Shown here: in pieces, positions 31,779 to 39,978 of the stretch | How positions within the stretch are numbered: the first letter of the stretch is position 1 | How the letters are laid out: each line of letters starts with the position of its first letter | The notes under the pieces: model-generated | Told to the model about the DNA's origin: nothing | Seen by the model: only the letters and a program-made list of their open reading frames with translations | The model's database searches: none | IMG/VR virus record: IMGVR_UViG_3300043420_001819 | Location: 1-64,000 of that record | Reading direction: 5' to 3' (one strand) | DNA length: 64,000 nucleotides | Source of the DNA: a virus | Translations under genes and position numbers: made by a program

Positions 31779-32978
31779 TTATTTACAAATAATTCTTTCA
31801 AAATGTGTATCGTAAGTTTCAGGTAATTCGTAGATGTATGCTGACCCTGAATTAGAACCTAAATCATCATCACTATATACCCCAATAACAATTCTACCTG
31901 AACCAACTGAAGCTGAACCACCATAATAATCATTAAGTGCTCCATCATAAGCAGTTAGTTTAGTTATTAGATTTCCATCTAGGTCATAAACATATGTTGA
32001 CCCTGAATTAGAACCTAAATCATCATCTTGATATGCTCCAATAACAATTCTGCCTGAACCTACTGATACTAAAAACCCATACCGATCATCATCTGCTCCA
32101 TCAAAAGCAGTTAGTTTAGTGATTAAATTACCATCTAAATCATAAACATAAGCAGAACCTGAATCTGTACCTTTATCATCATCACGCCATGCTCCAATAA
32201 CAATTCTACCTGAACCAACTGCTACTGAAGCACCATAATAATCATCAACTGCTCCATCATAAGCAGTTAATTTGGTAATTAGATTGCCATCAAGGTCATA
32301 TACATATGCTGACCCTGAATTAGAACCTAAATCATCATCTAGATATGACCCAATAACAATTCTACCTGACCCTACTGCTACTGAATAACCATAATAATCA
32401 GCAGATGCTCCATCAAAAGCAGTTAATTTAGTTATTAGATTACCATCTAAGTCATAAACGTATGCTGAACCTGAATCAAAACCTTTATCGTCATCATAAT
32501 ATGATCCAATAACAATTCTACCTGAACCCACTGCTACTGAACGACCATAATAATCAGAAGCTGCCCTATCATAAGCAGTTAATTTAGTTATTAGATTACC
32601 ATCAAGGTCATAAACATATGCTGAACCTAAATAATTATCATCACGATATGCTCCAATTACAATTCTATTTGAACCCACTGCTACTGAACGACCATGATAA
32701 TCATAACCAGCTCCATCATAAGCAGTTAGTTTAGTGATTAAATTACCATCAAGGTCATATACATATACTGAACCTTTAAAACCATCATCTCCGTATGCTC
32801 CAATAACAATTCTACCTGACCCTACTGCTACTGAATAACCATAATAATCAGAAGCAGCTCCATCATAAGCAGTTAATTTAGTCACACTTCCAAGAATATC
32901 CGTAACTTCATCAAAACTACTATGTAACAACCCACCATCATTGATTATTTTAAAACCACTTGAATCTATAAATGCCAT
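31779..32978 (-). CDS. Seven-repeat FG-GAP beta-propeller fibre protein 2
   Basis: Start 32978 is chosen: its ATG overlaps the upstream stop (TAATG) and GGGAGAG lies upstream; the longer TTG start at 32993 overlaps that site. The 399-residue product has an N-terminal adaptor (~30 residues) and exactly seven close repeats (KLTAYDGA..DYYG.SVAVGSGRIVIGAY.DDD.G...SGSAYVYDLDGNLIT as the unit). Repeats are similar at DNA level too. Likely a seven-bladed propeller receptor-binding protein with acidic, perhaps calcium-binding, loops. Confidence 0.78.
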   Translation of the reverse strand: MAFIDSSGFKIINDGGLLHSSFDEVTDILGSVTKLTAYDGAASDYYGYSVAVGSGRIVIGAYGDDGFKGSVYVYDLDGNLITKLTAYDGAGYDYHGRSVAVGSNRIVIGAYRDDNYLGSAYVYDLDGNLITKLTAYDRAASDYYGRSVAVGSGRIVIGSYYDDDKGFDSGSAYVYDLDGNLITKLTAFDGASADYYGYSVAVGSGRIVIGSYLDDDLGSNSGSAYVYDLDGNLITKLTAYDGAVDDYYGASVAVGSGRIVIGAWRDDDKGTDSGSAYVYDLDGNLITKLTAFDGADDDRYGFLVSVGSGRIVIGAYQDDDLGSNSGSTYVYDLDGNLITKLTAYDGALNDYYGGSASVGSGRIVIGVYSDDDLGSNSGSAYIYELPETYDTHFERIICK

Positions 32979-34180
32979 TAATGTCTCTCCCAATCTTGTA
33001 AATCATACGGTGTTATACATGCTGAAGGTGTTTCGTAGACGTATGCCGAACCTCTATTATTATCTTGATATGCTCCAATAACAATTCTACCTGAACCAAC
33101 TGAAACTGAACGACCATATTGGTCATTAGCTGCTCCATCTGTACCAGCAGTTAATTTGGTTATTAAATTACCATCAAGGTCATAAACATATACTGAACCT
33201 GAATTATCACCATCATCATCATCTTGAATTGCTCCAATAACTATTCTACCTGAACCCACTGAAACTGAATAACCATAATTATCACTAGCTGCCCCATCTG
33301 TACCAGCAGTTAGTTTAGTTATTAGATTTCCATCTAGGTCATAAACATAAGCAGAACCTGAATCAGTATTACCATTGTCATCATCTCCATATGCTCCAAT
33401 AACAATTCTACCTGAACCTACTGATACTGAAGTACCATAAAAATCATAAGCTCCTCCATCATAGGCAGTTAGTTTAGTGATTAGATTTCCATCTAAGTCA
33501 TAAACATAAGCAGAACCTGAAGCATCACCATTATCACCATCATAAGATGACCCAATAACAATTCTACCTGAACCTACTGATACTGAAGTACCATAAGCAT
33601 CATTTTCTGCTCCATCATAAGCAGTTAGTTTGGTTATTAAATTACCATCTAAATCATAAACATATGCTGAACCTTTAGCAATTTCATCACTATATGCTCC
33701 AATTATAATTCTACCTGACCCCACAGAAACTGAATTACCATAAGTATCATATTCTGCTGCATCAAAAGCAGTTAGTTTAGTTATTAGATTACCATCTAAA
33801 TCATAAACATAAGCAGAACCTTGATAAGGAATTCCATCATCATCATAATATGCTCCAATAACTATTCTACCTGAACCAACTGATACTGAATTGCCATACC
33901 TATCAAGAGTGTCCCTATCATAAGCAGTTAGTTTAGTGATTAAATTACCATCCAAGTCATATACATATGCTGAACCTCTACTAATATCATCTGTATATGA
34001 CCCAATAACAATTCTACCTGAACCCACTGAACCTGAATTACCATATCTATCAGCATTTGCTCCATCATAAGCAGTTAGTTTATTCACATTACTAGGTAAA
34101 GTAGTTATCTCTCCACTTCCATACAAATAAGGAATACCATCAATAGTAGTTACTGCTTTGCCTTTACTCATAAACGACAT
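32978..34180 (-). CDS. Seven-repeat FG-GAP beta-propeller fibre protein 3
   Basis: A 400-residue paralogue of the neighbouring propeller. Seven repeats follow a ~30-residue N-terminal segment; repeats 6 and 7 carry a two-residue insertion (KLTAGTDGAA). The C-terminal tail after the last blade (ETPSACITPYDLQDWERH) is unique to this copy. Repeated nucleotide units shared with 31779-32978 invite homologous exchange. Likely an alternative or additional receptor-binding tip. Confidence 0.78.
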   Translation of the reverse strand: MSFMSKGKAVTTIDGIPYLYGSGEITTLPSNVNKLTAYDGANADRYGNSGSVGSGRIVIGSYTDDISRGSAYVYDLDGNLITKLTAYDRDTLDRYGNSVSVGSGRIVIGAYYDDDGIPYQGSAYVYDLDGNLITKLTAFDAAEYDTYGNSVSVGSGRIIIGAYSDEIAKGSAYVYDLDGNLITKLTAYDGAENDAYGTSVSVGSGRIVIGSSYDGDNGDASGSAYVYDLDGNLITKLTAYDGGAYDFYGTSVSVGSGRIVIGAYGDDDNGNTDSGSAYVYDLDGNLITKLTAGTDGAASDNYGYSVSVGSGRIVIGAIQDDDDGDNSGSVYVYDLDGNLITKLTAGTDGAANDQYGRSVSVGSGRIVIGAYQDNNRGSAYVYETPSACITPYDLQDWERH

Positions 34181-34189
34181 AATAACTCC

Positions 34190-34573
34190 TTATTGAATTT
34201 CTTCTAAAGAAAATTTGAACTTTTTCCCATTTTTATTGTTAATGATGTAAAGATTTTCTTCACCCTCTTGAATAGTCCAATCACCTTTAGTACCGTCAAT
34301 ATCATTGCCTTGTTCTTTATAATCGTTACTAAGATGTAAGTCTCCAGTATAGATGTTTTGCCAAACATAAGTTGGAGACCCAATATCGTATGTATCAGTA
34401 GTAGAAGGAATAATATCTTGAGCAACAGCAGATAAATCCACACCACCAGCACCGCCTGAAGACACTACCCAAGATGACCCATTCCAAGCATATGTTATAT
34501 TGTTAGCGGTATATGTATATGAACCATCTATAGGTGTATTTTCATCTGTTGGTAGGAAATTTAAAGCTGCCAT
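34190..34573 (-). CDS. Tail fibre segment protein (127 aa)
   Basis: 127 residues. The N-terminus (DGSYTYTANNITYAWNGSSWVV) is a common phage fibre head element. The C-terminal DIGSPTYVWQNIYTGDLHLSN...GDWTIQEGEENLYI is the motif normally found just before fibre knobs or S74 chaperones. It therefore looks like a short fibre or adaptor. No catalytic peptidase residues are evident. Confidence 0.65.
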   Translation of the reverse strand: MAALNFLPTDENTPIDGSYTYTANNITYAWNGSSWVVSSGGAGGVDLSAVAQDIIPSTTDTYDIGSPTYVWQNIYTGDLHLSNDYKEQGNDIDGTKGDWTIQEGEENLYIINNKNGKKFKFSLEEIQ

Positions 34574-34574
34574 T

Positions 34575-35018
34575 TTATATTACCTCTTCTTCTATTATTT
34601 GATTTGGATTTACTGGAAATACTACATTATAAGGAAATCCTTCTTGTTGTGGAACATCCCTTAATGCTTGTCTATAAGCTCTTAAAGCACTTGCATCTTG
34701 TCTATTATCTTCTGCTCTATTTATAAGTATATCAGCTTCATCGATGAGATAATCTCTTTCTGTCCGTACTTTATTTGCTTCTTTGTATTCCATTTGTCTA
34801 TTATAGTTTTCTGTATCATCTATAATATTCCATTGTCCATCTTGCCAAGTTATATACTCATATACTTCACAAGTTGGTTTATCTTCTACTTCTACATAAC
34901 CAGCATCTAAGATTTCTTCAGCAGTAAATGTAGTTTTATCTGTTCTTGTTGTACCATCAGAAAGTCTAATTCTATTTGGTAATTCTTTTGGGTATCTACC
35001 TTTATAACTATATAACAT
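34575..35018 (-). CDS. Tail fibre assembly/XkdW-like protein (147 aa)
   Basis: 147 residues. Ordered features: an N-terminal polar beta part with PTCEVYEYITWQDGQW, a helical section (RTERDYLIDEADILI), and a C-terminal LRAYRQALRDVPQQEGFPYNVVFP, which is characteristic of phage fibre-associated assembly proteins. Probably a chaperone or adaptor for the adjacent fibres. Confidence 0.65.
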   Translation of the reverse strand: MLYSYKGRYPKELPNRIRLSDGTTRTDKTTFTAEEILDAGYVEVEDKPTCEVYEYITWQDGQWNIIDDTENYNRQMEYKEANKVRTERDYLIDEADILINRAEDNRQDASALRAYRQALRDVPQQEGFPYNVVFPVNPNQIIEEEVI

Positions 35019-35027
35019 TTTTATTCC

Positions 35028-35624
35028 TTATTCATAATTTAACGTTAGTATATACCTAACTGCATAATCTCCAGATACTCCACTACCATTTGGTCTTATT
35101 TGCAAATTAGCAGATGTATCAGATGAAGTCATATATTGAAGTACATTACCATTAAAAACCTGAGTAAAAGTACCAAACGAGCTCGTACCAGTTTGATTAT
35201 TAAATAAAACATTACCGTTAAATTTAACCTCTATGTGCTCATACCTCATAAATAGAAATGTCGAATCCTTTAGTGCTCCTGCTGCTGATGCTACCAACGT
35301 AGCAGAGACAATCGTAGCACCAGTTGGTATATTAAAATCTAAAGTATATGATGCAGTTGTTGTTCCTGTTGTGTTTACTGTATAGTCCAACACTACACTT
35401 CCTGGCTGGATACTATTAACCCATTCACCCTTTTTATGAAATTCAGTTGTGCTTCTCAGATTCCAAATTCCAGGTGATGTTGTATAATCAAAGTCTTTTA
35501 CAGTTGGTTCTTCAGTTTCATATTCTGGAAATCTTTCATACACTTTATCGGCTATTTCTGTTCTACGAAGTTCTTCTTTAACCCGTTCAAAGTTTATTTT
35601 TCTATATGAACCATATCTACTCAT
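35028..35624 (-). CDS. Virion-associated beta protein (198 aa)
   Basis: 198 residues. The N-terminal ~50 are charged and helical (NFERVKEELRRTEIADKVYERFP); the remainder is a Thr/Ser-rich beta domain with a terminal YAVRYILTLNYE. Context within fibre genes suggests a fibre or adhesin subunit. Family not recognised. Confidence 0.5.
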   Translation of the reverse strand: MSRYGSYRKINFERVKEELRRTEIADKVYERFPEYETEEPTVKDFDYTTSPGIWNLRSTTEFHKKGEWVNSIQPGSVVLDYTVNTTGTTTASYTLDFNIPTGATIVSATLVASAAGALKDSTFLFMRYEHIEVKFNGNVLFNNQTGTSSFGTFTQVFNGNVLQYMTSSDTSANLQIRPNGSGVSGDYAVRYILTLNYE

Positions 35625-35633
35625 TGTTTATCC

Positions 35634-37265
35634 TTATGATACTTCAATAATAACACCAAATATCGGCTCGTCAGCAATACCTGTCCAAGTGAATGTATTA
35701 GTATTTAAAGGAGTGCTTGTAGTTGTAGCATAAGATAATGTACCACCTCCAGAACCAGGAGTTGTGCCAAAAGCTAATGTATTCTGGTTATCATTAAAAT
35801 CTGTTGGATAACTACTTATACTAACAAAATCATCATCAACATAAGCAACAGCAATAAATATTTTATTACCACTTGAAGGTGTTACAGACGGAAGTGTAAT
35901 ACTACTTGCTAACAAAGTTAAATCTGTTGTAGCATATCCTGTTGCTTGTGTTGCATTTCTGATTATAGTGTTTAAAAATATTCCATTTGTTGTATCACTA
36001 GGGTTTACACTTATGGTGCCAGATGATATATCAGATTCTGTTAATATTTTATAGTAAGCAACATTCGTCCAATTACCGTCACCAATATAAGATGTTCCAT
36101 AAACATCTGTAAATCCAGTTGGTGCAGGAAAGGTACTTGTATTACCGTCTGCAGAATGTTGTATTATAAGTAAATCCCCAGCGACAGCATTAGCATTTAT
36201 ATTAATACTTGTTGAAGAAGCTACTGATTCAATAGATACAATGGTAGGTTTAACTATTTCAATACTATCAATAACACTTGATAATTTCCAAATGCCTGAG
36301 TTTTTATAGTTTCCGTATATTGTTGTTTCAGCTGTTGTGTCACCTAAACCATCAGCAGTGTTTGTGGATGGGAATGCTCTATTACCACCGTAGATAATAC
36401 GAACAGCACCACCAGCACCAGGACCATTTTCATTTGTGTTTTCAGCACCACCACCTCCACCACCGTAGTTACCACCGGTGGAAGGGTTTGAAGTTGAACC
36501 AGTGGATGCTGAACCAGCAGACCCCCCTGAACCTCCTCCACCAGGGCCACCGTTTGCTCCGTTATAAGAACCACCTGAACCTGATGAACCTTCACCTTGA
36601 AGACCTACACCACCACCAGCACCAGCGGCATCAGCACTTCCACCGGCACCACCACCTCCACCACCACCACCGGAACCCGATGAGCCTGATGTATTGATTG
36701 GAGCACCATTACCACCATTACCTGAATAACCACCAGCACCACCACCACCAGTAGCATCAGTTGTACTGTTACTGTTTAATGCGTTTCCACCATTACCACC
36801 ACCGTCACCTACATATGAACCTCCTGCTCTTGTAGATGTAGATCTAGTGACACCACCAGTTCCACCAAAACCAGCAACTGTAGACGTATCTATGAAATAT
36901 GAATTTCCTCCATTAGGTGCGGAGAGACCAGTAGTTGTTGAGTTTAGAACAGCACCACCTGAACCTACAACAACTGTATAAGAGTTTCCCGGTACAACTG
37001 GAATATTATTTTTCCATCCGAGACCACCCCCGGCACCACCGTTACCACCGGAACCATTTGATGATGTACTACCACCACCTCCACCAACTGCAACAACGCA
37101 TACTGAATAACAATTGGCAGGTGCGGTCCATGAGTAAGTGCCAGGTGTAGTATATTGTACTTCACCTCTTGCTACTGTACCTATACCAATATAAGAATAC
37201 TGCTCTGTACTGGCAAAATCCATTGTTTGACCAATAATACCGCCATTATCAAAAACTGATTGCAT
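35634..37265 (-). CDS. Glycine-rich tail adhesin (543 aa)
   Basis: 543 residues in three parts. After a short N-terminus, YTTPGTYSWTAPANCYSVCVVAVGGGGG (two adjacent blocks) opens a Gly-rich domain common in phage fibres. Residues about 65-290 are extremely Gly-rich with GGxGGxGG runs, like the polyglycine-II sandwich of S16-type gp38 adhesins. The C-terminal ~220 residues are a Ser/Thr/Ile-rich beta domain. Probably a distal host-recognition protein. Confidence 0.7.
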   Translation of the reverse strand: MQSVFDNGGIIGQTMDFASTEQYSYIGIGTVARGEVQYTTPGTYSWTAPANCYSVCVVAVGGGGGSTSSNGSGGNGGAGGGLGWKNNIPVVPGNSYTVVVGSGGAVLNSTTTGLSAPNGGNSYFIDTSTVAGFGGTGGVTRSTSTRAGGSYVGDGGGNGGNALNSNSTTDATGGGGAGGYSGNGGNGAPINTSGSSGSGGGGGGGGAGGSADAAGAGGGVGLQGEGSSGSGGSYNGANGGPGGGGSGGSAGSASTGSTSNPSTGGNYGGGGGGAENTNENGPGAGGAVRIIYGGNRAFPSTNTADGLGDTTAETTIYGNYKNSGIWKLSSVIDSIEIVKPTIVSIESVASSTSININANAVAGDLLIIQHSADGNTSTFPAPTGFTDVYGTSYIGDGNWTNVAYYKILTESDISSGTISVNPSDTTNGIFLNTIIRNATQATGYATTDLTLLASSITLPSVTPSSGNKIFIAVAYVDDDFVSISSYPTDFNDNQNTLAFGTTPGSGGGTLSYATTTSTPLNTNTFTWTGIADEPIFGVIIEVS

Positions 37266-37273
37266 AAATTACC

Positions 37274-37636
37274 TTATGAAATTTCTTCGTATGATACAAC
37301 TGCTTCTAAGTCACCATTTGCACTTGCAAGAACTCTAATACTATCATTCTCTTCAAGATATACAGAAGTATCTTTACTAATAACAACCAATGAAGCATCT
37401 GCTGGAACAGTAACTGTACTTGCAAGTCTTAATTGTGTTGATTGGTTTTTGTAAATTTCTACAGATACATCACACGTACTTGTACCATCAACATTTGCTA
37501 TAATTAATGAATTAACTTTAATAATTTTTCCTGAACCTGAAGTATTTGTTAGTAATGCTGTATTTGTAGTAGTAACAGCTTGTCCTGTTACTTTACCTAA
37601 AATGTTAGTTACATTTACTATATTTGGATTTGCCAT
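37274..37636 (-). CDS. Small beta-rich structural protein (120 aa)
   Basis: 120 residues of beta-sandwich type (NTALLTNTSGSGKIIKVNSL; CDVSVEIYKN; LEENDSIRVLAS). This pattern is seen in small phage virion proteins encoded next to fibres, perhaps a trimeric decoration or attachment domain. An AAGGAT site precedes the ATG. Confidence 0.6.
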   Translation of the reverse strand: MANPNIVNVTNILGKVTGQAVTTTNTALLTNTSGSGKIIKVNSLIIANVDGTSTCDVSVEIYKNQSTQLRLASTVTVPADASLVVISKDTSVYLEENDSIRVLASANGDLEAVVSYEEIS

Positions 37637-37645
37637 TTATTATCC

Positions 37646-37762
37646 TTACCAGTCTTTTGTTTTATTTATATATTTATCTACTACTGTCATTATACCATTT
37701 TCATCCTGAACTTCTTCTGTTTTTTTGGTAATAATGTTGCCATTTATTCTTCTTATCCGAAT
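37646..37762 (-). other. Coding-like short frame without a normal start
   Basis: The 117-nt stretch encodes 38 residues (IRIRRINGNIITKKTEEVQD... ending INKTKDW) in the -1 frame relative to the upstream fibre gene, whose stop it overlaps. The composition looks protein-like and the frame fills the gap exactly, but the only early start would be ATT 37762. An internal ATG lies at codon 25. A rare start, frameshift, sequencing error or decayed gene could explain it. Confidence 0.3.
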
Positions 37763-38157
37763 ACCATAGCCATTGCAATAGCTTTCCCTGTAGTTACAGG
37801 TGTAGCCCACTCTGTATCATAATCTGTTTCACTTGCTTTTGCAAGAACTTGACCTGTTGTTCCCCCAGCAGGTACACCAACACCATCAATTCCATCAATT
37901 CCATCTGCACCGTCTATACCGTCTGTACCATCAACCCCATTAATAGCAACAAAAGCATCAACCCACTGAGAAGTATCACCATCATTATAATAAACTTTTA
38001 ATTTACCTTCTTCACTATTCCACCATAAATCTCCTGCGGATGCAGAAGTTGGAGGGGTTGTATCAATTGTTACGGAAGCGCCGCCTGTAGCAGCAGTAGT
38101 TTGTATTGTGTTATCGGGAAATTTTATCCCGTGCTTTACCTTAAATTCGTTTGCCAT
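37753..38157 (-). CDS. Collagen-like short tail fibre protein (134 aa)
   Basis: 134 residues. FKVKHGIKFPDNTIQTTAA at the N-terminus is a typical fibre head. The segment ASAGDLWWNSEEGKLKVYYND is a frequent fibre spacer, followed by a collagen-like Gly-X-Asp run (GVDGTDGIDGADGIDGIDG) and a GGTTGQVLAK.S..D.D.EW motif. Probably a trimeric fibre attached to the tail. Confidence 0.72.
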   Translation of the reverse strand: MANEFKVKHGIKFPDNTIQTTAATGGASVTIDTTPPTSASAGDLWWNSEEGKLKVYYNDGDTSQWVDAFVAINGVDGTDGIDGADGIDGIDGVGVPAGGTTGQVLAKASETDYDTEWATPVTTGKAIAMAMVFG

Positions 38158-38185
38158 GTCGTTTCACTCTCCACGATTAAAATGT

Positions 38186-38202
38186 GAGGGAAGAAGTCCC
38201 TC
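38186..38202 (-). terminator. Hairpin after fibre gene, possible terminator
   Basis: GAGGGA-cttct-TCCCTC on the minus strand, 11 nt after the stop of the 577-residue fibre gene, followed by ACATTTT. The short stem and delayed T-run make termination partial. A similar GAGGGC hairpin follows the tail tube gene. Confidence 0.45.
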
Positions 38203-38212
38203 GCTGTATTAT

Positions 38213-39946
38213 TTACACAGTAATAAGTGTTCTTTGTACCTTAATTATTGCTGAAGTGCTTGATCCCATAGTGACTACAAGCTCGGCATTGGCACCATTG
38301 ATTTGAGATGTAAAATTACAAAGAGTGCCATTTGTTTCAAGAACAGCATATTCAGTCATATAAGTCGATGTTCCATTATGAATAACCATGATTTCCGATA
38401 CTTGATAATTTGTACCTTGTGTTACTTGAATGACATATTTACAAGATCTATAACTTGCAATAGCAAATGTATCTATCGCCGTTTGTGATGTAGATGCAAT
38501 AGTTGCATTAAGACCATCGATTCTTGCATCAACCGCGGTAGTATCACTGAATGTAATACCAGCATCATTTTGCATATTGATTGTAGTTGAGGTTACATTA
38601 CCTCTTGCAGTAACAGTTGCTAGTGTATCAGATTCTGTAGTTGATGAACTAATTGTAATATTACCACTTGCATCTGAAGTTACAGTTGTTCCACCAGCAC
38701 CGATAATTTTATGAGCACTTGTGACAGTAGAATCTTCAAGGTGATTTAAATACACATTGCCGTTTGTTGCAATCGCATTGGTAGTAGCTGTATTACTAGC
38801 ACCTACAATATTTTTAGATGTTTTTTCCGTAGGTAATTGAGGAAGTGTTACTGTCTTTACATTAATCCCAGTTACGTGACCTGTTGTATTTGTCGTCACA
38901 GAATCAACCGCGGTAAATGTTCCGCCGTGTGTCGGAGATGCACTACTTGTTGCATCACTTCTTGTTGTATTATTATGAGAAATAGTTAGTATATCATCTG
39001 CGGTAAAGTTAGATGTAATATATGTACCACTTGCAATTTGAAGTGTGTCGTGAGATGTTATTGTGTAAGAAGTCGTATCACCATCTTGAATCGTCCAATA
39101 GTCATAATTATCATATTCTGTAGGTAAAGGAATATTATAAAAATTTGTACCATTGTTTGTAAATGTCCATCTTGCAGCACTTTCATCCCATAATAAAGAT
39201 ACATTAGAAAGCGTTCCTCTTTCAATTTCAATACCACCATCTTCTGTTGGTGTTGAACCTGTATAATTACTGTTCAATGTGATAAGATTATCAGCAAGAT
39301 TAATTGTTTCAGTATTAACTGTTGTTGATGTCCCAGAAATAACAAGGTTTGTTACTTTAAGTGTTTCTGTCGAAGGGTTATATTTAAGATTTGAATGTGA
39401 ATAACCAGTTTGTGCACCTGAAGCACTAGCAACGGTTGTGATGAATCTGTCATTGTTTGTTGCATCAGCAGATATAGATTGAAGTGTATCGGTGTTATTA
39501 TCAGCTGGAAGGGTTATTGTTTTAGTATTTACAGCCGTGATGTGACCTGTTGTACTTGTTGTAATACTATCAATCGCTGTAAAAGTTCCGCCATGCGCTG
39601 GGGCAGCAGTACTTGTATTATTTGTTCTTGTTACGTTATCGTGATTGAGTGTAATTGATACATTGTCAGAATCATTTGCTGTAAATGTTCCACTTCCAGA
39701 AATCATTGTCCCACCAGCAACTGATAATATACCATCATTAACTATCGGTAAATCTGAAGTTAATGCAACTGTACCGTTTGCATTTGGAAATGTAATTGTT
39801 CTGTCAGCTGTAAGTGTTGTTAGTGGTAGAGATAATTTGAAATTTGAACCGTTATCATCAATTTCAAGTGTTTCAACAATTTGACCGTTATTATTGAAAA
39901 TGTCTTTAGTCCCGATACGCAATCCGTCTTTAATTTTGAATGCCAT
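38213..39946 (-). CDS. Large tail fibre protein (577 aa)
   Basis: 577 residues, modular. The N-terminus MAFKIKDGLRIG and LTADRTITFPNANGTVAL are fibre-head motifs. Two repeated modules (HDNVTRTNNT...GGTF.A.DSITT...GHITAVNTKT and a second HNNTTRSDAT version) and a GGIEIERGT..NVSLLWDE.A..W segment are shared with the gene at 41645. It is predicted to be a fibrous trimer on the tail. Confidence 0.72.
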   Translation of the reverse strand: MAFKIKDGLRIGTKDIFNNNGQIVETLEIDDNGSNFKLSLPLTTLTADRTITFPNANGTVALTSDLPIVNDGILSVAGGTMISGSGTFTANDSDNVSITLNHDNVTRTNNTSTAAPAHGGTFTAIDSITTSTTGHITAVNTKTITLPADNNTDTLQSISADATNNDRFITTVASASGAQTGYSHSNLKYNPSTETLKVTNLVISGTSTTVNTETINLADNLITLNSNYTGSTPTEDGGIEIERGTLSNVSLLWDESAARWTFTNNGTNFYNIPLPTEYDNYDYWTIQDGDTTSYTITSHDTLQIASGTYITSNFTADDILTISHNNTTRSDATSSASPTHGGTFTAVDSVTTNTTGHVTGINVKTVTLPQLPTEKTSKNIVGASNTATTNAIATNGNVYLNHLEDSTVTSAHKIIGAGGTTVTSDASGNITISSSTTESDTLATVTARGNVTSTTINMQNDAGITFSDTTAVDARIDGLNATIASTSQTAIDTFAIASYRSCKYVIQVTQGTNYQVSEIMVIHNGTSTYMTEYAVLETNGTLCNFTSQINGANAELVVTMGSSTSAIIKVQRTLITV

Positions 39947-39978
39947 TTGTTATTCCTTTATATTATTTATATTTTTAT

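Larger units (their letters stand above)
30012..34180 (-). repeat. Tandem ~150-nt coding repeats, 21 propeller blades
   Basis: Three genes contain 7 + 7 + 7 coding repeats with recurring nucleotide blocks for GSGRIVIG and VYDLDGNLITKLTA. Similarity is highest between the second and third genes. The region is open to recombination between copies. Confidence 0.75.

Noticed and set aside
30012-34180. CRISPR-like array of regular repeats
   Set aside because: The ~150-nt periodic repeats are coding units of propeller blades in open frames, with no short repeat-spacer structure.
37691-37743. ATG 37743 as the start of a gene in the gap
   Set aside because: That frame stops after 17 codons; the protein-like sequence is in another frame.
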